The notes beneath the pieces were generated by a model, which ran no database searches, was not told the origin of the DNA, and saw nothing but the letters and a program-made list of their open reading frames with translations. Below are positions 32,436-41,209 of a stretch of DNA of 64,000 nt, in pieces. The position numbers were made by a program, and so were the translations under genes. This stretch comes from Pigmentiphaga sp. NML080357 (GTDB lineage Bacteria > Pseudomonadota > Gammaproteobacteria > Burkholderiales > Burkholderiaceae_B). Each line of letters opens with the position of its first letter. Within the stretch, counting starts at the first letter, position 1. The stretch covers positions 1 to 64,000 of the forward strand of contig NZ_NINW01000008.1 in assembly GCF_002188465.1 (NCBI RefSeq), read 5' to 3'.

Positions 32436-34010
32436 TCACACGTCGGCGAACAGCCCTTCGGCCTTCTCCAGCACCGTCTCGGTCAGGCTGGTGGCGACGC
32501 TGGCCGCACCACCGGCCACCATGTAGGTCGCGCCTTCCAAGAAGATGAAAGACATGGCGTCGATCATGTCGGGCGACTTGATGCCGTCGCGGCGCATGTT
32601 CTCCTTGCTCTCCATGACGTACCGCAGGCCGCCGGCCTCGCTGAAGTGGTACGGCAGCCTGGAACCCTGGTCGATGATCTTCTCGCGCAGCTTCTTGGAG
32701 ATGCCCTGGGGCAGCACCACGCGGCCCTGCCGGATGGCGTCGCGGAATCGCACCATCGCGCAGGCGCGCAGGTTGTAGAACCTGGACTTGTATTCGTTCT
32801 TGAAACACGGCGCGCCCCAGTTCACGCGCGTCACCGTGGCGCCCGAACGCTCGATCAGCTTGCAGACGGTCGCGCCGACGCCGCCAGCATCCACGTACAG
32901 CGTGGCGTTGGACAGCTTGCCCACCAGATTCACCAAGTCGCCGGCCAGGTCGATTTCGTTCTTGTCGTTCGCGCAGATAGGGATTTCGATGAACTCCACC
33001 CGCCGGGCGTCCGGGCCGTGGTCGGCGTCGCCGATCACCTTGGCGACGATGGCCACCGAGTCGTCCCGGTACTCGCCCAGGGCCACGTCGGACAGCACCA
33101 CCAGGCCGAAAGGCTCGTCGTCGCCGATGATCTTCCTGGGCTTGAACGCCGCCTCGATGTCGGCGCGCGTCATCAGGACGTTGCTGCTGCTCTGGGCGAA
33201 CAGGCCCAGCACCCGAATCTGGTACTCGACCGAGTGCCGGCCGCCGCTCTCCGATTCCCGCTCCCGCAGCCATTTCGTCGTGACGAACGGCGACAGCTCC
33301 GAATTGAAGCGTAGCGGCAGCCAGCTCCCGCCGTTCTCGATGCTCAGGGTATGGTGGGAGTCGTAGAAGCGCCCGGCGCTGCGCGCGCCCTGGGATGCCA
33401 TCAGCGTGCGGTTGCCCGGCTGGGTCTGGGTGCCGTCGATCACGTCGAAGTGCTCATCGGGCACGCCGGCGGCTTCGTCGATGATGATGAGCTGCCAGTA
33501 ACGGTGCTTGCCGGCCACGCCGATGGCCTCACCCTTCTTCATGGCGATCTGGGTGATGAACCACTGCTCCGCGTACCCATTCACATGCACGCGGGTCTTG
33601 GTGATCGTGAAGAAGTCGTTTATCCAGGCGTGCGGCCCGTTGGCAATGGCGATGCGGGCATCCTGCATCTCCTTCCAGATGCCGTCGGCCACCTGCTGAA
33701 TGAAGGGGGCGCCGATGTAGGTGTTGCTGCCCACCTCCACCTTGCCGTCATAGACCGCGACGGGGAAGCACAGTAGATGCCAGAGGGCGATGCGGGCGAA
33801 GCTGGCCGTCTTACCCGTACCCGTACCAGACACCACCGACACCTTGGCGTTTGGCGCGGTGATGGACTGGAACAAGGCCATCTGGTCGGCGCTGGGCATG
33901 AAGCCCGTCACCTCCACGGCGAATCGCAGCGGGTCAGCGTGGTAACGCTCGACGAACGCCTGGTAGCGCGGGTCTTCCAGCAGGTTCCGGTTTCGGCGGC
34001 GCTTCGTCAT
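32436..34010 (-). CDS. terL: Terminase large subunit
   Basis: 524 residues. The ATPase domain has Walker A SGTGTGKT (residues 61-68) and Walker B LIIIDEAAG (about 174-182). The RNase H-like nuclease domain shows acidic clusters near LSDVALGEYRDDS (around 305), LYVDAGGVGATVCKLIERSG and, near the end, KSPDMIDAMSFIF. It drives DNA packaging through the portal. It overlaps the upstream membrane-protein gene by ATGA. The order TerS, membrane protein, TerL is unusual because a gene is inserted between the two subunits. Confidence 0.9.
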   Translation of the reverse strand: MTKRRRNRNLLEDPRYQAFVERYHADPLRFAVEVTGFMPSADQMALFQSITAPNAKVSVVSGTGTGKTASFARIALWHLLCFPVAVYDGKVEVGSNTYIGAPFIQQVADGIWKEMQDARIAIANGPHAWINDFFTITKTRVHVNGYAEQWFITQIAMKKGEAIGVAGKHRYWQLIIIDEAAGVPDEHFDVIDGTQTQPGNRTLMASQGARSAGRFYDSHHTLSIENGGSWLPLRFNSELSPFVTTKWLRERESESGGRHSVEYQIRVLGLFAQSSSNVLMTRADIEAAFKPRKIIGDDEPFGLVVLSDVALGEYRDDSVAIVAKVIGDADHGPDARRVEFIEIPICANDKNEIDLAGDLVNLVGKLSNATLYVDAGGVGATVCKLIERSGATVTRVNWGAPCFKNEYKSRFYNLRACAMVRFRDAIRQGRVVLPQGISKKLREKIIDQGSRLPYHFSEAGGLRYVMESKENMRRDGIKSPDMIDAMSFIFLEGATYMVAGGAASVATSLTETVLEKAEGLFADV

Positions 34011-34864
34011 CCCCTTGCCATCCGCGCCTCAAGGCCGCGCAGCAGCCGCGCGGCCGTCTCGCTCTTGCACCCGCCGATGCGTCGGCAGATGTCCTCGGCG
34101 GTGGGGCTGATTTCGCTGTTCTCCAGTGCCTCGTACAGCAGCTCCACCAGCTCCGCGTCGCCCGGCCCGCGCTCCGCTGGCTCCAGAGCGCCCGCCGGCC
34201 CGTCTCCCAGCTCCGGCCCAAGCACGGCCGCCAGCCACAGCAGGGAACCCAGCACCTCAAGCAGCATGGCGATCAGCACGCCGGCCCAGACGTTGAGGGC
34301 CGCCACGGGCAGCCCGGTAATCTCGGTCAGGCCGGACACCACCGGGTCAGTCGTCGCGGCGGCGGCCTCCTGCCCGGATAGGGCCACGAGCTGGGCGCGC
34401 AGCTCGTTCGCGCGCTTTCCTTCGGTCAGCTCGATTTCCAGGGCGGCGCGGGCCTTGGGGTCTTTCGTTCGCGCCAGGATACCGGCCACGGTCGCGGCAC
34501 TGCGGGCCTTGTTCTCGGCCAGCGCCGCCTCGATGGTGCGGCGCTGCTCCTGCACGGCACGCACCTGGGCGGACGATGCGGCCCGGCCCTCGGCGGCCCC
34601 GTGGCTGGCATTGGCGAAGAACCAGATGTGCCCCCACAGGGCAGCCAGGAAGCACAGGCACCACACCGGCCACACGACCAGGCGCGACAGCCGGCCAAGC
34701 AGCGCGGGCATCAGATGGACAGCCAGCACGATCACGGCGGACAGGCCGGCCAGCAGCCAGCGGTCGGCCTCGGCGCCGGCGCGCTGCCAGGCGCTGGCAA
34801 CGGCCATAGAGACGGCCAAGCCGGTGACGACGAACGCGAACGCGCGGGTGATGGCGGCCTTCAC
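34007..34864 (-). CDS. Membrane protein between TerS and TerL, with coiled coil and C-terminal helical domain
   Basis: 285 residues. Hydrophobic segments lie at about 7-25, 37-56, 62-83 and 185-215. Between them is a charged coiled coil (RAVQEQRRTIEAALAENKAR). The last 60 residues look like a small winged-helix domain (ELVELLYEALENSEISPTAE, ICRRIGGCKSETAARLLRGL). Start and stop both overlap the terminase genes by ATGA, so all three are translated together. No family recognised; a membrane-linked host-sensing or packaging role is conceivable. Confidence 0.6.
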   Translation of the reverse strand: MKAAITRAFAFVVTGLAVSMAVASAWQRAGAEADRWLLAGLSAVIVLAVHLMPALLGRLSRLVVWPVWCLCFLAALWGHIWFFANASHGAAEGRAASSAQVRAVQEQRRTIEAALAENKARSAATVAGILARTKDPKARAALEIELTEGKRANELRAQLVALSGQEAAAATTDPVVSGLTEITGLPVAALNVWAGVLIAMLLEVLGSLLWLAAVLGPELGDGPAGALEPAERGPGDAELVELLYEALENSEISPTAEDICRRIGGCKSETAARLLRGLEARMARG

Positions 34865-36099
34865 GGGGATTCCTCCGGCTCCGGTTCGTCCGCGCCAGGC
34901 GCTGGCGGCCCGTCCTCGTCGGCGTCAATGACGATGCCGCGCTCGGACAGTACCAGGGCCTGCCGCTCGCGCGCCTGCTGCATCTTGTCCTCGTAGAGGC
35001 GGAACAGCTCGTCACCCGACACCATGTTGATGTTCACCTCGGTTTCCTTCTCCTTGAACAGGCCCAGGGCGCGCGCCAAGTTGTCGGCGGCCTTCTCCTT
35101 GCTCATGGTCAGGACTTCGATGCCATCCCGGCCTTCCTTCACGCCGGCATAGACCAGGCGGGCGGCCGGCGACAGGTTGCGGGTGTCCGCGAAGAACACC
35201 TCCACGACGCCCTCGCCGTGGCATTCCGGGCAGTCTTCCGCCGGCGGGCGGCGCTTGTCGTACCAAGCGTCGGTGTAGGCCGGGAACTCCCCGATGTCGT
35301 CGTTCTGGTCGGCCTTCAGGCGGCGCTGGCGCTCCCGCTCATGCTTCGTTCGGGCGGCCTCCAGGCTGGACGGGGTGTATTGCCGCTGGTGGTCGGCTCC
35401 CCAGCAGTACGGGCAGCACACCCGCCGAAGCTGGGAAATCTCGTTGGCATCCAGGGTGACGACCGCCGCCCACATCCGCATCAGCTCGTCGGCGTCGATG
35501 CCCAGCCGGCGCGCGCGGGCCGAGGCCAAGGTTTCTATCGCCTCCCGCACCGAAGGTTTCTGGAGTAGCTGGTAGGCGATTTCCCCCGCGCTCTTGGCAC
35601 TGTAGCCAGCCCGGATAGCTGCCTGCGTCCCGTTCCAATCCACCATGTATTCGCGGACGAAAACCTCTTGCATATCAGTCAGTTGCGCGAGGACGCCGAA
35701 CTGGTCGGGGTCGCGCTCCAGGGCTTCGGCCGTGGTCAGGGGCATGGTTTCGCCCGTGCTCATGGTTTCGCTGATGGTTTCTCGCTGATGGTTTTCGGAA
35801 ACCTTGGAAACCTTGCTGGTGCGCGGCGTGGCGTCGCCTTTCGGTTGGCCCTCCGCCTTCGTGCGGGCGGCCTTCTTCGGCTCCTTGGTGCCGGTCTTGG
35901 CCGGGGCCGGGGTGGCGTCATCCCCATGGGCGGAAACCTTGGCCCAGCCATCGCGCAGCGCGGTCTTGCGCACGCCCGGCGCGGACACGGGCAAGCCCAG
36001 CTCATCGACGAGCCAGGAATACCCATCGCGCGGGTCGTGCTCCCAGTGATTTCGGACATCCGCCCATTGCTCGGGCGTCAGCTTCGGTTTTGCCGCCAT
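34861..36099 (-). CDS. terS: Terminase small subunit with N-terminal gpP-like helix-turn-helix and zinc-ribbon cysteines
   Basis: 412 residues, long for the family. Residues 1-50 resemble a terminase ATPase-subunit HTH (LTPEQWADVRNHWEHDPRDG, APGVRKTALRDGW). After a Lys/Ala/Pro linker comes a Terminase_2-type core: LTDMQEVFVREYMVDWNGTQ, AIRAGYSAKSAGEIAYQLLQ. CPYC and CPEC pairs (about residues 226 and 283) suggest a zinc ribbon. The acidic C-terminus would contact TerL or the portal. Start ATG 36099, 20 bases after the XRE stop. Confidence 0.85.
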   Translation of the reverse strand: MAAKPKLTPEQWADVRNHWEHDPRDGYSWLVDELGLPVSAPGVRKTALRDGWAKVSAHGDDATPAPAKTGTKEPKKAARTKAEGQPKGDATPRTSKVSKVSENHQRETISETMSTGETMPLTTAEALERDPDQFGVLAQLTDMQEVFVREYMVDWNGTQAAIRAGYSAKSAGEIAYQLLQKPSVREAIETLASARARRLGIDADELMRMWAAVVTLDANEISQLRRVCCPYCWGADHQRQYTPSSLEAARTKHERERQRRLKADQNDDIGEFPAYTDAWYDKRRPPAEDCPECHGEGVVEVFFADTRNLSPAARLVYAGVKEGRDGIEVLTMSKEKAADNLARALGLFKEKETEVNINMVSGDELFRLYEDKMQQARERQALVLSERGIVIDADEDGPPAPGADEPEPEESP

Positions 36100-36118
36100 A
36101 TCCCACGTCTTCCCCGAT

Positions 36119-36739
36119 CTACAGGGCCAGGCTCAGTTGATGAGTGTCGGCAGCAGCCAGGACGCACTCCACACGGAACCGCGCCATCTTGGCCTTGGCG
36201 CCTTTGGCGGCGCCGGTGGCCCGCCCTACCGTGCTCAAGAGTCGGGCGCCTCCCGGCATGTCCTCAAAGCCGGGGTTCAGCTCCATGAAGCGCGCCAGGG
36301 CCGCGCCCACGTCGTCGGTGGTGGTGAGCATCAGCGCCACGGCCTCGGACATCGCCTCCACCTTGTCATGCAATTTTTTCAGAGCCGCCATGTCCCGCTG
36401 GCGGGCTTTTTCCCAGGTGTCGAACAGCCAGGCCGAGGTTTCCCGCTCGATGCTCATGCGGGCGCCGACTTCCCAGTCATCGGTGACGCCGAACAGGAAG
36501 TCGATGCTGACCTCGTACACCTTAGCCGCGCGCAGGATGAGCCACAGGGGCACGCTGTTGGTGTCCGTTGCCCCCTCGACCTTGGACAGCTTGGACGAGT
36601 TCGAGTAGCCCAGGCGCTTCGCCGCCGCGCTCTGGGACAGGTTGCACAGCTCGCGGGCCTGCCGCATCCGGGCGCCGATGGTCTTGACCGCCGCCGCCTG
36701 TTCCATGCGCGTGTTCGCCGCCGGTTTCTTCTCTGCCAT
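36119..36739 (-). CDS. XRE-family transcriptional regulator
   Basis: 206 residues. Residues about 20-80 are a Cro/CI-type helix-turn-helix: IGARMRQARELCNLSQSAAA, KRLGYSNSSKLSKVEGATDT and PLWLILRAAKVYEVSIDFLF. The C-terminal 120 residues are helical with no peptidase motif. It lies between early genes and the terminase genes, so it may regulate the early-to-late transition; the late promoter-like elements nearby are possible targets, but this is inference. Confidence 0.8.
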   Translation of the reverse strand: MAEKKPAANTRMEQAAAVKTIGARMRQARELCNLSQSAAAKRLGYSNSSKLSKVEGATDTNSVPLWLILRAAKVYEVSIDFLFGVTDDWEVGARMSIERETSAWLFDTWEKARQRDMAALKKLHDKVEAMSEAVALMLTTTDDVGAALARFMELNPGFEDMPGGARLLSTVGRATGAAKGAKAKMARFRVECVLAAADTHQLSLAL

Positions 36740-36742
36740 CGC

Positions 36743-37189
36743 CTATACCCCCTTGATCGACCAGCCGCCGCCGTCCTTCTTGGATGCCTTCTGGCACAGG
36801 AAGAACCGGAACGGGAACAATGCGGCGGCCACCTTCAGCTTCAGCCAGCCGTCCTCTCGAATGAAACCGCCCTTGGTTTCGTGAATCTCCAGCACCCCGT
36901 CCGGCAGCATCACCAGGAAGTCCGGCGTGTAGCGCGTGTTGTCGGCCAGCTTCAGGGTGATGGCCTCGTACCGCCACCAGGCCACCTCGCCGCGCAGGCG
37001 GCGTTCTTCCAGCATCCCGGCGTACTCGGCCTCGGTCTTGTTCATGGCCGGGTTCAGCTCAGGCGGGGCCACGGTGCCCACGGCCACCGGCAGCCGCTTG
37101 GCGGCGGGCTTCTGGGCCGGCTCCGCCTCGGGCGCGCGCCGCAGGTGGGCGGCCAGTTGTTCCTCGCTCCAGCGCAGGGTGTTCGCCAC
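36743..37189 (-). CDS. DUF1064-type PD-(D/E)XK nuclease
   Basis: 148 residues from GTG 37189, two bases after the previous stop; an ATG further upstream would overlap the preceding gene in a shadow frame. The C-terminal half shows TRYTPDFLVMLPDGVLEIHE then TKGGFIREDGWLKLKVAAAL: the PD, E-x-K signature of PD-(D/E)XK nucleases as in DUF1064. It may resolve branched DNA or process replication intermediates. It is part of the small-nuclease group (HNH, DUF1367) beside the replication genes. Confidence 0.7.
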   Translation of the reverse strand: MANTLRWSEEQLAAHLRRAPEAEPAQKPAAKRLPVAVGTVAPPELNPAMNKTEAEYAGMLEERRLRGEVAWWRYEAITLKLADNTRYTPDFLVMLPDGVLEIHETKGGFIREDGWLKLKVAAALFPFRFFLCQKASKKDGGGWSIKGV

Positions 37190-37191
37190 GG

Positions 37192-37416
37192 TCAGCCCTC
37201 CCCGCGCTTGTCGAGCCAGGCAGTCCGGGCCGCGCGCACGTCTGCGGCGGCCTCGCTGAACTTGTCGCACTGGCGGGGATAGACGGAAGACGGGAAGCTC
37301 GCCCGGCTCGGGGATAGCGCGCACAGGCCGAACCCCAGCCGGCCCATCGCGCCGGCGTCCTTGAGCCGGTAGTGGGCGCAGTCGATGCAGCGGACGGTCT
37401 TCTGGGCTACCGGCAT
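37192..37416 (-). CDS. Small cysteine-rich phage protein
   Basis: 74 residues with Cys at CIDCAHY, GLCALSP and RQCDKFS, a spacing seen in widespread small zinc-binding phage proteins. It overlaps the upstream HNH gene by 10 bases and is two bases from the next start. Function unknown. Confidence 0.7.
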   Translation of the reverse strand: MPVAQKTVRCIDCAHYRLKDAGAMGRLGFGLCALSPSRASFPSSVYPRQCDKFSEAAADVRAARTAWLDKRGEG

Positions 37417-37709
37417 CCGCCCTCCAGTCGTTCGAGGGTCAGGGCCAGCAGGTCGAGTTCGGAAAGGCCGTAGGTGCGCTCGAAGGCTCTGGTGCCCAGC
37501 CCGTGCAGGCCGGTCTTGCCCGTGTGGTGCTCAGGGCACAGGGGCACGGTCAGGTAGTTGCTGGCGCGCTGGGCGCCGCCCTGATCTTCGCGGACGTGAT
37601 GAACCTGCGCCGGCGTGGCGCCCAGGCCCAGGTGATCGCACAGGATGCAGCCCAGCGCGGCCACGCGGCCCATGTGGCGCTTCTCGGCGGCGGTGGCGGC
37701 GCGCTTCAT
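37407..37709 (-). CDS. HNH nuclease-like protein (Ref/recombination-enhancement type)
   Basis: 100 residues: GRVAALGCILCDHLG with a Cys pair, QVHHVREDQGGAQRASNYLT, PLCPEHHTGKTGLHGLGTRA. The Cys-x2-Cys, His-His and Cys-x2-His-His pattern is that of the P1 Ref C-terminal HNH-like domain, a RecA-dependent nuclease. The ATG overlaps the DUF1367 stop. Family assignment is from motif spacing. Confidence 0.75.
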   Translation of the reverse strand: MKRAATAAEKRHMGRVAALGCILCDHLGLGATPAQVHHVREDQGGAQRASNYLTVPLCPEHHTGKTGLHGLGTRAFERTYGLSELDLLALTLERLEGGCR

Positions 37710-38179
37710 TGGTCGAACCTCATCAGCTCATTGACGACGCGCTCGACTTCTTCCTCGCTGGCGTAGCCGGCGGCCTTCAGCACGCGGTTCCACACCACGG
37801 TCAGCACAGCCCGGAACACCGTCTCGAACCGCTCTTCGCTCATGGCGGCGAACGACAGGCTTTCCGCCTCCAGCCGCACCTCGCCGCGAGCGTTGTAAAC
37901 GGCCTTGTAGAAGCCGGCCAGGATGGTCATGTCCTTGCGGAAGCGGTCGAAGTCCTTGGCGACGGGCAAGCCCTGGTATTCCAGGGGTGTCACCGGCTCC
38001 CACACGTCGAACGCCAGCTTGAACAGGGCGAACGCCTTGCGGTGGAACTTGATGTTCCGGGTACGGCGGATGGTGGCGCGCACGCCCTGGCCGGCCTTCA
38101 GCTTCTCGATCAGCGCACGGGCTTCCTCGTCGGCCGGTGCCAGCGCGCCGTTCGGAGTCTTGACCAGAACCATGTCCAT
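37706..38179 (-). CDS. DUF1367 family protein
   Basis: 157 residues from ATG 38179, preceded by GAGGGCGACTG. Typical blocks: ATIRRTRNIKFHRKAFALFK, DFDRFRKDMTILAGFYKAVY and SLSFAAMSEERFETVFRAVL. The family occurs in replication/recombination regions of many proteobacterial phages, function unknown. It overlaps the upstream 41-residue membrane gene by TGATG. Confidence 0.8.
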   Translation of the reverse strand: MDMVLVKTPNGALAPADEEARALIEKLKAGQGVRATIRRTRNIKFHRKAFALFKLAFDVWEPVTPLEYQGLPVAKDFDRFRKDMTILAGFYKAVYNARGEVRLEAESLSFAAMSEERFETVFRAVLTVVWNRVLKAAGYASEEEVERVVNELMRFDQ

Positions 38180-38304
38180 CAGTCGCCCTCCCACTCGTCG
38201 CGCTCGCAGCGGTAGGCGTCGGCCAGCGAGGCCACGACAAGGCCGAACAGGCCCGCCACCAGCAGCAGGCCGCCCACGACCACCAGGAAGATCGTCTCGA
38301 TCAC
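38179..38304 (-). CDS. 41-residue single-span membrane protein (GTG start)
   Basis: GTG 38304 overlaps the DnaC-like stop (GTGA), and the stop overlaps the DUF1367 start (TGATG). The protein is mostly one hydrophobic helix (ETIFLVVVGGLLLVAGLFGL) followed by a charged tail (CERDEWEGD). Coupling at both ends supports it, although it is short and has a non-ATG start. Function unknown. Confidence 0.65.
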   Translation of the reverse strand: MIETIFLVVVGGLLLVAGLFGLVVASLADAYRCERDEWEGD

Positions 38305-39107
38305 GCCGCCCCCCCTTTGCCCCGGTGGCTTTCCCAGTCGAAATGCACCATCTGGCCGCCCCCCTCGCGCAGGCGGTCATAGGCGGCTTCGCCCAGGTAG
38401 GCGCGGATTTCCTCCGGCTCCTTGTTGCTGATGACGATGGTGGGCTTCATCAGCCGGTAGCGATGGTCGATGACGTGGAACAGGTGGATTTGCTCGCCCT
38501 CGGTGCCGTACTGGCGGCCCACCTCGTCGATCACCAGAAGATCAACGTCGCCCAGCGCGCGCGTCACGTCCTGCTCGGTCTGGTCGCCCGGCTGCCGGCG
38601 CCCCCACGTCTCGCGGATGCGGCAGACGATTTCGTAGGCCGTGGCGTGCAGCGCGGTGTGGCCCTGCGCCAGCACCTGCTTCGTGATGGCGACGGCCAGA
38701 TGGTTCTTCCCGGTGCCAGGGTTCCCGCGCAGGATGAGGCAGCGGCCAACCTTGAGGGCCTCGGCGAACGAATCAGCGTAGTCGCGGCAGACTTCGAGGG
38801 CCTGCACCTGGTCGGGGGTCGTCGCAGCGTAGCCATCGAACGTGCAGCCCTCGAATCGGGGCGAAATCTCGGCGCGACGCATGAGCTGGCGCACGGCCGA
38901 TTGCTTCGCGCAGGCCGGGCACACATCGGGCCGCCAGCGTTCGCGCCCCTCGCTGTCCAGGCTGTTCAGCGGGTACTGGCCGTGCTGCTCGCAGGTGCCG
39001 AACACCTGACGAAAGACCGGAAGGCTCGGCGCCTTGGCGCCGGTGTCGGGGGCCTTGTGGCGCTCCCCCAGGCTGGCAGGCAAAAGGTCAGATGCTCGTG
39101 ACAACAT
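38301..39107 (-). CDS. DnaC-like helicase loader (AAA+ ATPase)
   Basis: 268 residues. AAA+ core: Walker A LRGNPGTGKNHLAVAITKQV (GTGKN as in E. coli DnaC), Walker B DLLVIDEVGRQ and sensor I PTIVISNKEPEEIRAYLG. The N-terminus holds Cys/His pairs (CEQHGQYPL, CPACAKQ), a possible zinc finger. It follows the O-like gene with a 20-base overlap. It would load the host DnaB helicase at the phage origin. Confidence 0.88.
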   Translation of the reverse strand: MLSRASDLLPASLGERHKAPDTGAKAPSLPVFRQVFGTCEQHGQYPLNSLDSEGRERWRPDVCPACAKQSAVRQLMRRAEISPRFEGCTFDGYAATTPDQVQALEVCRDYADSFAEALKVGRCLILRGNPGTGKNHLAVAITKQVLAQGHTALHATAYEIVCRIRETWGRRQPGDQTEQDVTRALGDVDLLVIDEVGRQYGTEGEQIHLFHVIDHRYRLMKPTIVISNKEPEEIRAYLGEAAYDRLREGGGQMVHFDWESHRGKGGAA

Positions 39108-39993
39108 CGCGCGGCTCCTTCGGTTGTTGGGGGTGGGCAGGCGGGTTCATGCGGCCAGGACGCGCCGGCCCACCCTTGGGCAGCGGGCTGTCGGCGCGGC
39201 GAATCCAGTTGCGCCAGGTGGCCTCCCAGTCGGCCTTGCGCGCATCGGCACCGGCCTTGCCGTGCCAGTAGTCGGCAAAGCAGGCGGCTTGGTGCCGCAC
39301 GTCGGCGTCGGTCATGTCGGGGCGGTTCTCCAGCGCCCAGTCGCCCCAGCCCTTCGGCAGTCTCCAGTCCTCGGGCAAGCGGGTTCCCCGCTTGGTTTTC
39401 GGCGGAGCCGCAGGCGCAGCATCGGGGTTGGTTCCGTTGCCGTCGCCGCCATCGGTGCCGTCGGGCTGGCCGTCGCCCCCAAGACTCTTCTGTTCCTGCT
39501 CCTGTTCTTTCTCCTGTTCCTGTTCTTGGCTTCGGAGGGGCTTTGAAGGGGCTTCGTAGGGGCTTGTTTTCCCCCGGCAGGCCGACATGCAGAATGCCGC
39601 GCTGTACTTCTCGTAAAACCGCGCCAGATAAGGGTTTTCGGGCAGCGAGCCGTACTCGTTCTGCACCCCTTTGACGCGCAGGTCGTTGGGCTTGAGCGCC
39701 TCTCCGATCTGGTACGAGGCCATTTCGATCACCCAGACCACCTCGGAAGCCTCGTCGTACTCGCAAAATCCGGCTTCGATGGCGCTTTGAAGCCCCTTTG
39801 AAGCCCCTTCCAAGCCCAGCCCGGTTTCATGGGCAATGAACATGGTCGGGCAGTAGTAGAGGCCCAGCATGTTGGCGTGCGGGCTGGTCAGCAGGTACAT
39901 GGCGACGATCTGCGCCTCCATCCCTGCCGCGCGCAGGCGCTTACCCGTGGCACCAATCCAGAACTTCGGGCCGACTTTCGAGTAATCACGCAT
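39088..39993 (-). CDS. Phage replication initiator-like protein (lambda O/DnaD type)
   Basis: 301 residues from ATG 39993, overlapping the methyltransferase stop by 8 bases. The N-terminal part resembles a winged helix (SKVGPKFWIGATGKRLRAAG, IVAMYLLTSPHANMLGLYYC, SEVVWVIEMASYQIGEAL). The middle is a striking Glu/Gln/Lys tract (EQEQEKEQEQEQK) and Gly/Asp linker. The C-terminus (DVRHQAACFADYWHGKAGAD, KADWEATWRNWIRR) is the DnaD/O-like end that contacts the loader. The phage origin may lie in this gene, as in lambda, but no iterons are visible. Confidence 0.75.
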   Translation of the reverse strand: MRDYSKVGPKFWIGATGKRLRAAGMEAQIVAMYLLTSPHANMLGLYYCPTMFIAHETGLGLEGASKGLQSAIEAGFCEYDEASEVVWVIEMASYQIGEALKPNDLRVKGVQNEYGSLPENPYLARFYEKYSAAFCMSACRGKTSPYEAPSKPLRSQEQEQEKEQEQEQKSLGGDGQPDGTDGGDGNGTNPDAAPAAPPKTKRGTRLPEDWRLPKGWGDWALENRPDMTDADVRHQAACFADYWHGKAGADARKADWEATWRNWIRRADSPLPKGGPARPGRMNPPAHPQQPKEPRDVVTSI

Positions 39994-41209
39994 AGGTGCC
40001 CTCCATCGACGTTTCAAAACCGGGGGCACCCCGGAAGCGTTGCGCGGCCGCGATCAGGTACTCGCGGCATCGCTCGGTCACAAGCCAGCGCCGGCCGTGC
40101 AGCTCGGCACCGCGCCCCGTCGTGGCCCAGCCACCGAAGGGGTCAACAATCAGGTCGCCCACCTCGGACAGGAACCGGACGAAGTGCTCGGCCAAGCGCA
40201 CGGGCATCAGCGCCGGATGGGCCGGCAGGCCGTGCCGTGCCGCGAAGTCGCGCGCGGGTTGCTGGTCAGGGTCGCGGTGCGGGATGGTCAGCACGTTGCG
40301 GGCAATGGCGCCATCGGTGGGCGCGCTGAAGCTGCCCTCGCGGACGGTGTAGGCCCCGCCGGCGTAGCGGGCGTACTGCTGCACGCCGCCGGCGTCCATG
40401 AACCGCCGGTGCTTATCGGTGTGCTCGCGCAGGCAGCGGCGGTTGTCGGCTATGACCAGGGCCGGCTCGTTGGTGAACCACAGCACATGCTCGTAGGCCG
40501 TGTTGTGATGCACGCGGCGGATGGATGCCCATTGCACCGGGCCGGGCGGCTTCGTCGGGTTGTGCCAGACGAACCGCTCCATCAGGTGCAGGCCCAGCTT
40601 GTCGTGCAGCGCCAGGGTCAGCCGCTCCAGGTAAAGGGAGCGCGCCGGAGAACCCGGCTCGAAGATGTCATTGCCCAGGTTCAGCACCACGTTCCCGCCG
40701 GGCCGCAGGTGCGCCACGATGGGTTCGAGGATGGGCAGCAGCCAGTCGATGTAGCTGGCCTGGTCGGCGTTGCCGTAGGCGCGCTGCTTCGCCAGTGGGT
40801 ACGGCGGCGAGGTGAAGGCCAGGGTGATCTGCTCACCCAGACCGCTGAACACGTCCTCGGCGTTCGCCCACAGCGCGCAGCCCAGGTCGGTCGAGAATGC
40901 CAGCAGGACGGCGCGACGCGGCGCCGGCGTCAGCTCCTTCTTGGCCTCGCCGCTCAGGCGCCAGGTGCCACGCTCCACGCGCTCAAGCACGCCCAGATGC
41001 TTCAGGGTCTGCTGGTGCCAGCGCACGCGGCGCTCGAACAGGTTGTAGGCTTTGCCGGCCTTGCCCACGGGCGCGCGCGCTTCCAGCGCCGCCTCGGGGA
41101 TGTCCAGTTGCAGGGCGAGTTGCTGGAACAGCTCGCGGTTCGTGAGGGTGTCGCGGCCGACGAACGGCGCCATGACGGCTTCGGCGGACAGGTTCTTGAG
41201 GTCTTCCAT
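39986..41209 (-). CDS. DNA methyltransferase with N-terminal winged helix
   Basis: 407 residues from ATG 41209. Motif IV TSPPYPLAKQR (near residue 131) precedes motif I DPFGGWATTGRGAELHG (near residue 370), the order of beta-class amino-methyltransferases; TSPPY is most often seen in N4-cytosine enzymes. The first 100 residues (LTNRELFQQLALQLDIPEAA, HQQTLKHLGVLERVERG) form a winged-helix-like module. The gene overlaps its upstream partner by TGATG. No cognate restriction gene is visible, so self-protection is likely. Confidence 0.85.
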   Translation of the reverse strand: MEDLKNLSAEAVMAPFVGRDTLTNRELFQQLALQLDIPEAALEARAPVGKAGKAYNLFERRVRWHQQTLKHLGVLERVERGTWRLSGEAKKELTPAPRRAVLLAFSTDLGCALWANAEDVFSGLGEQITLAFTSPPYPLAKQRAYGNADQASYIDWLLPILEPIVAHLRPGGNVVLNLGNDIFEPGSPARSLYLERLTLALHDKLGLHLMERFVWHNPTKPPGPVQWASIRRVHHNTAYEHVLWFTNEPALVIADNRRCLREHTDKHRRFMDAGGVQQYARYAGGAYTVREGSFSAPTDGAIARNVLTIPHRDPDQQPARDFAARHGLPAHPALMPVRLAEHFVRFLSEVGDLIVDPFGGWATTGRGAELHGRRWLVTERCREYLIAAAQRFRGAPGFETSMEGTYA

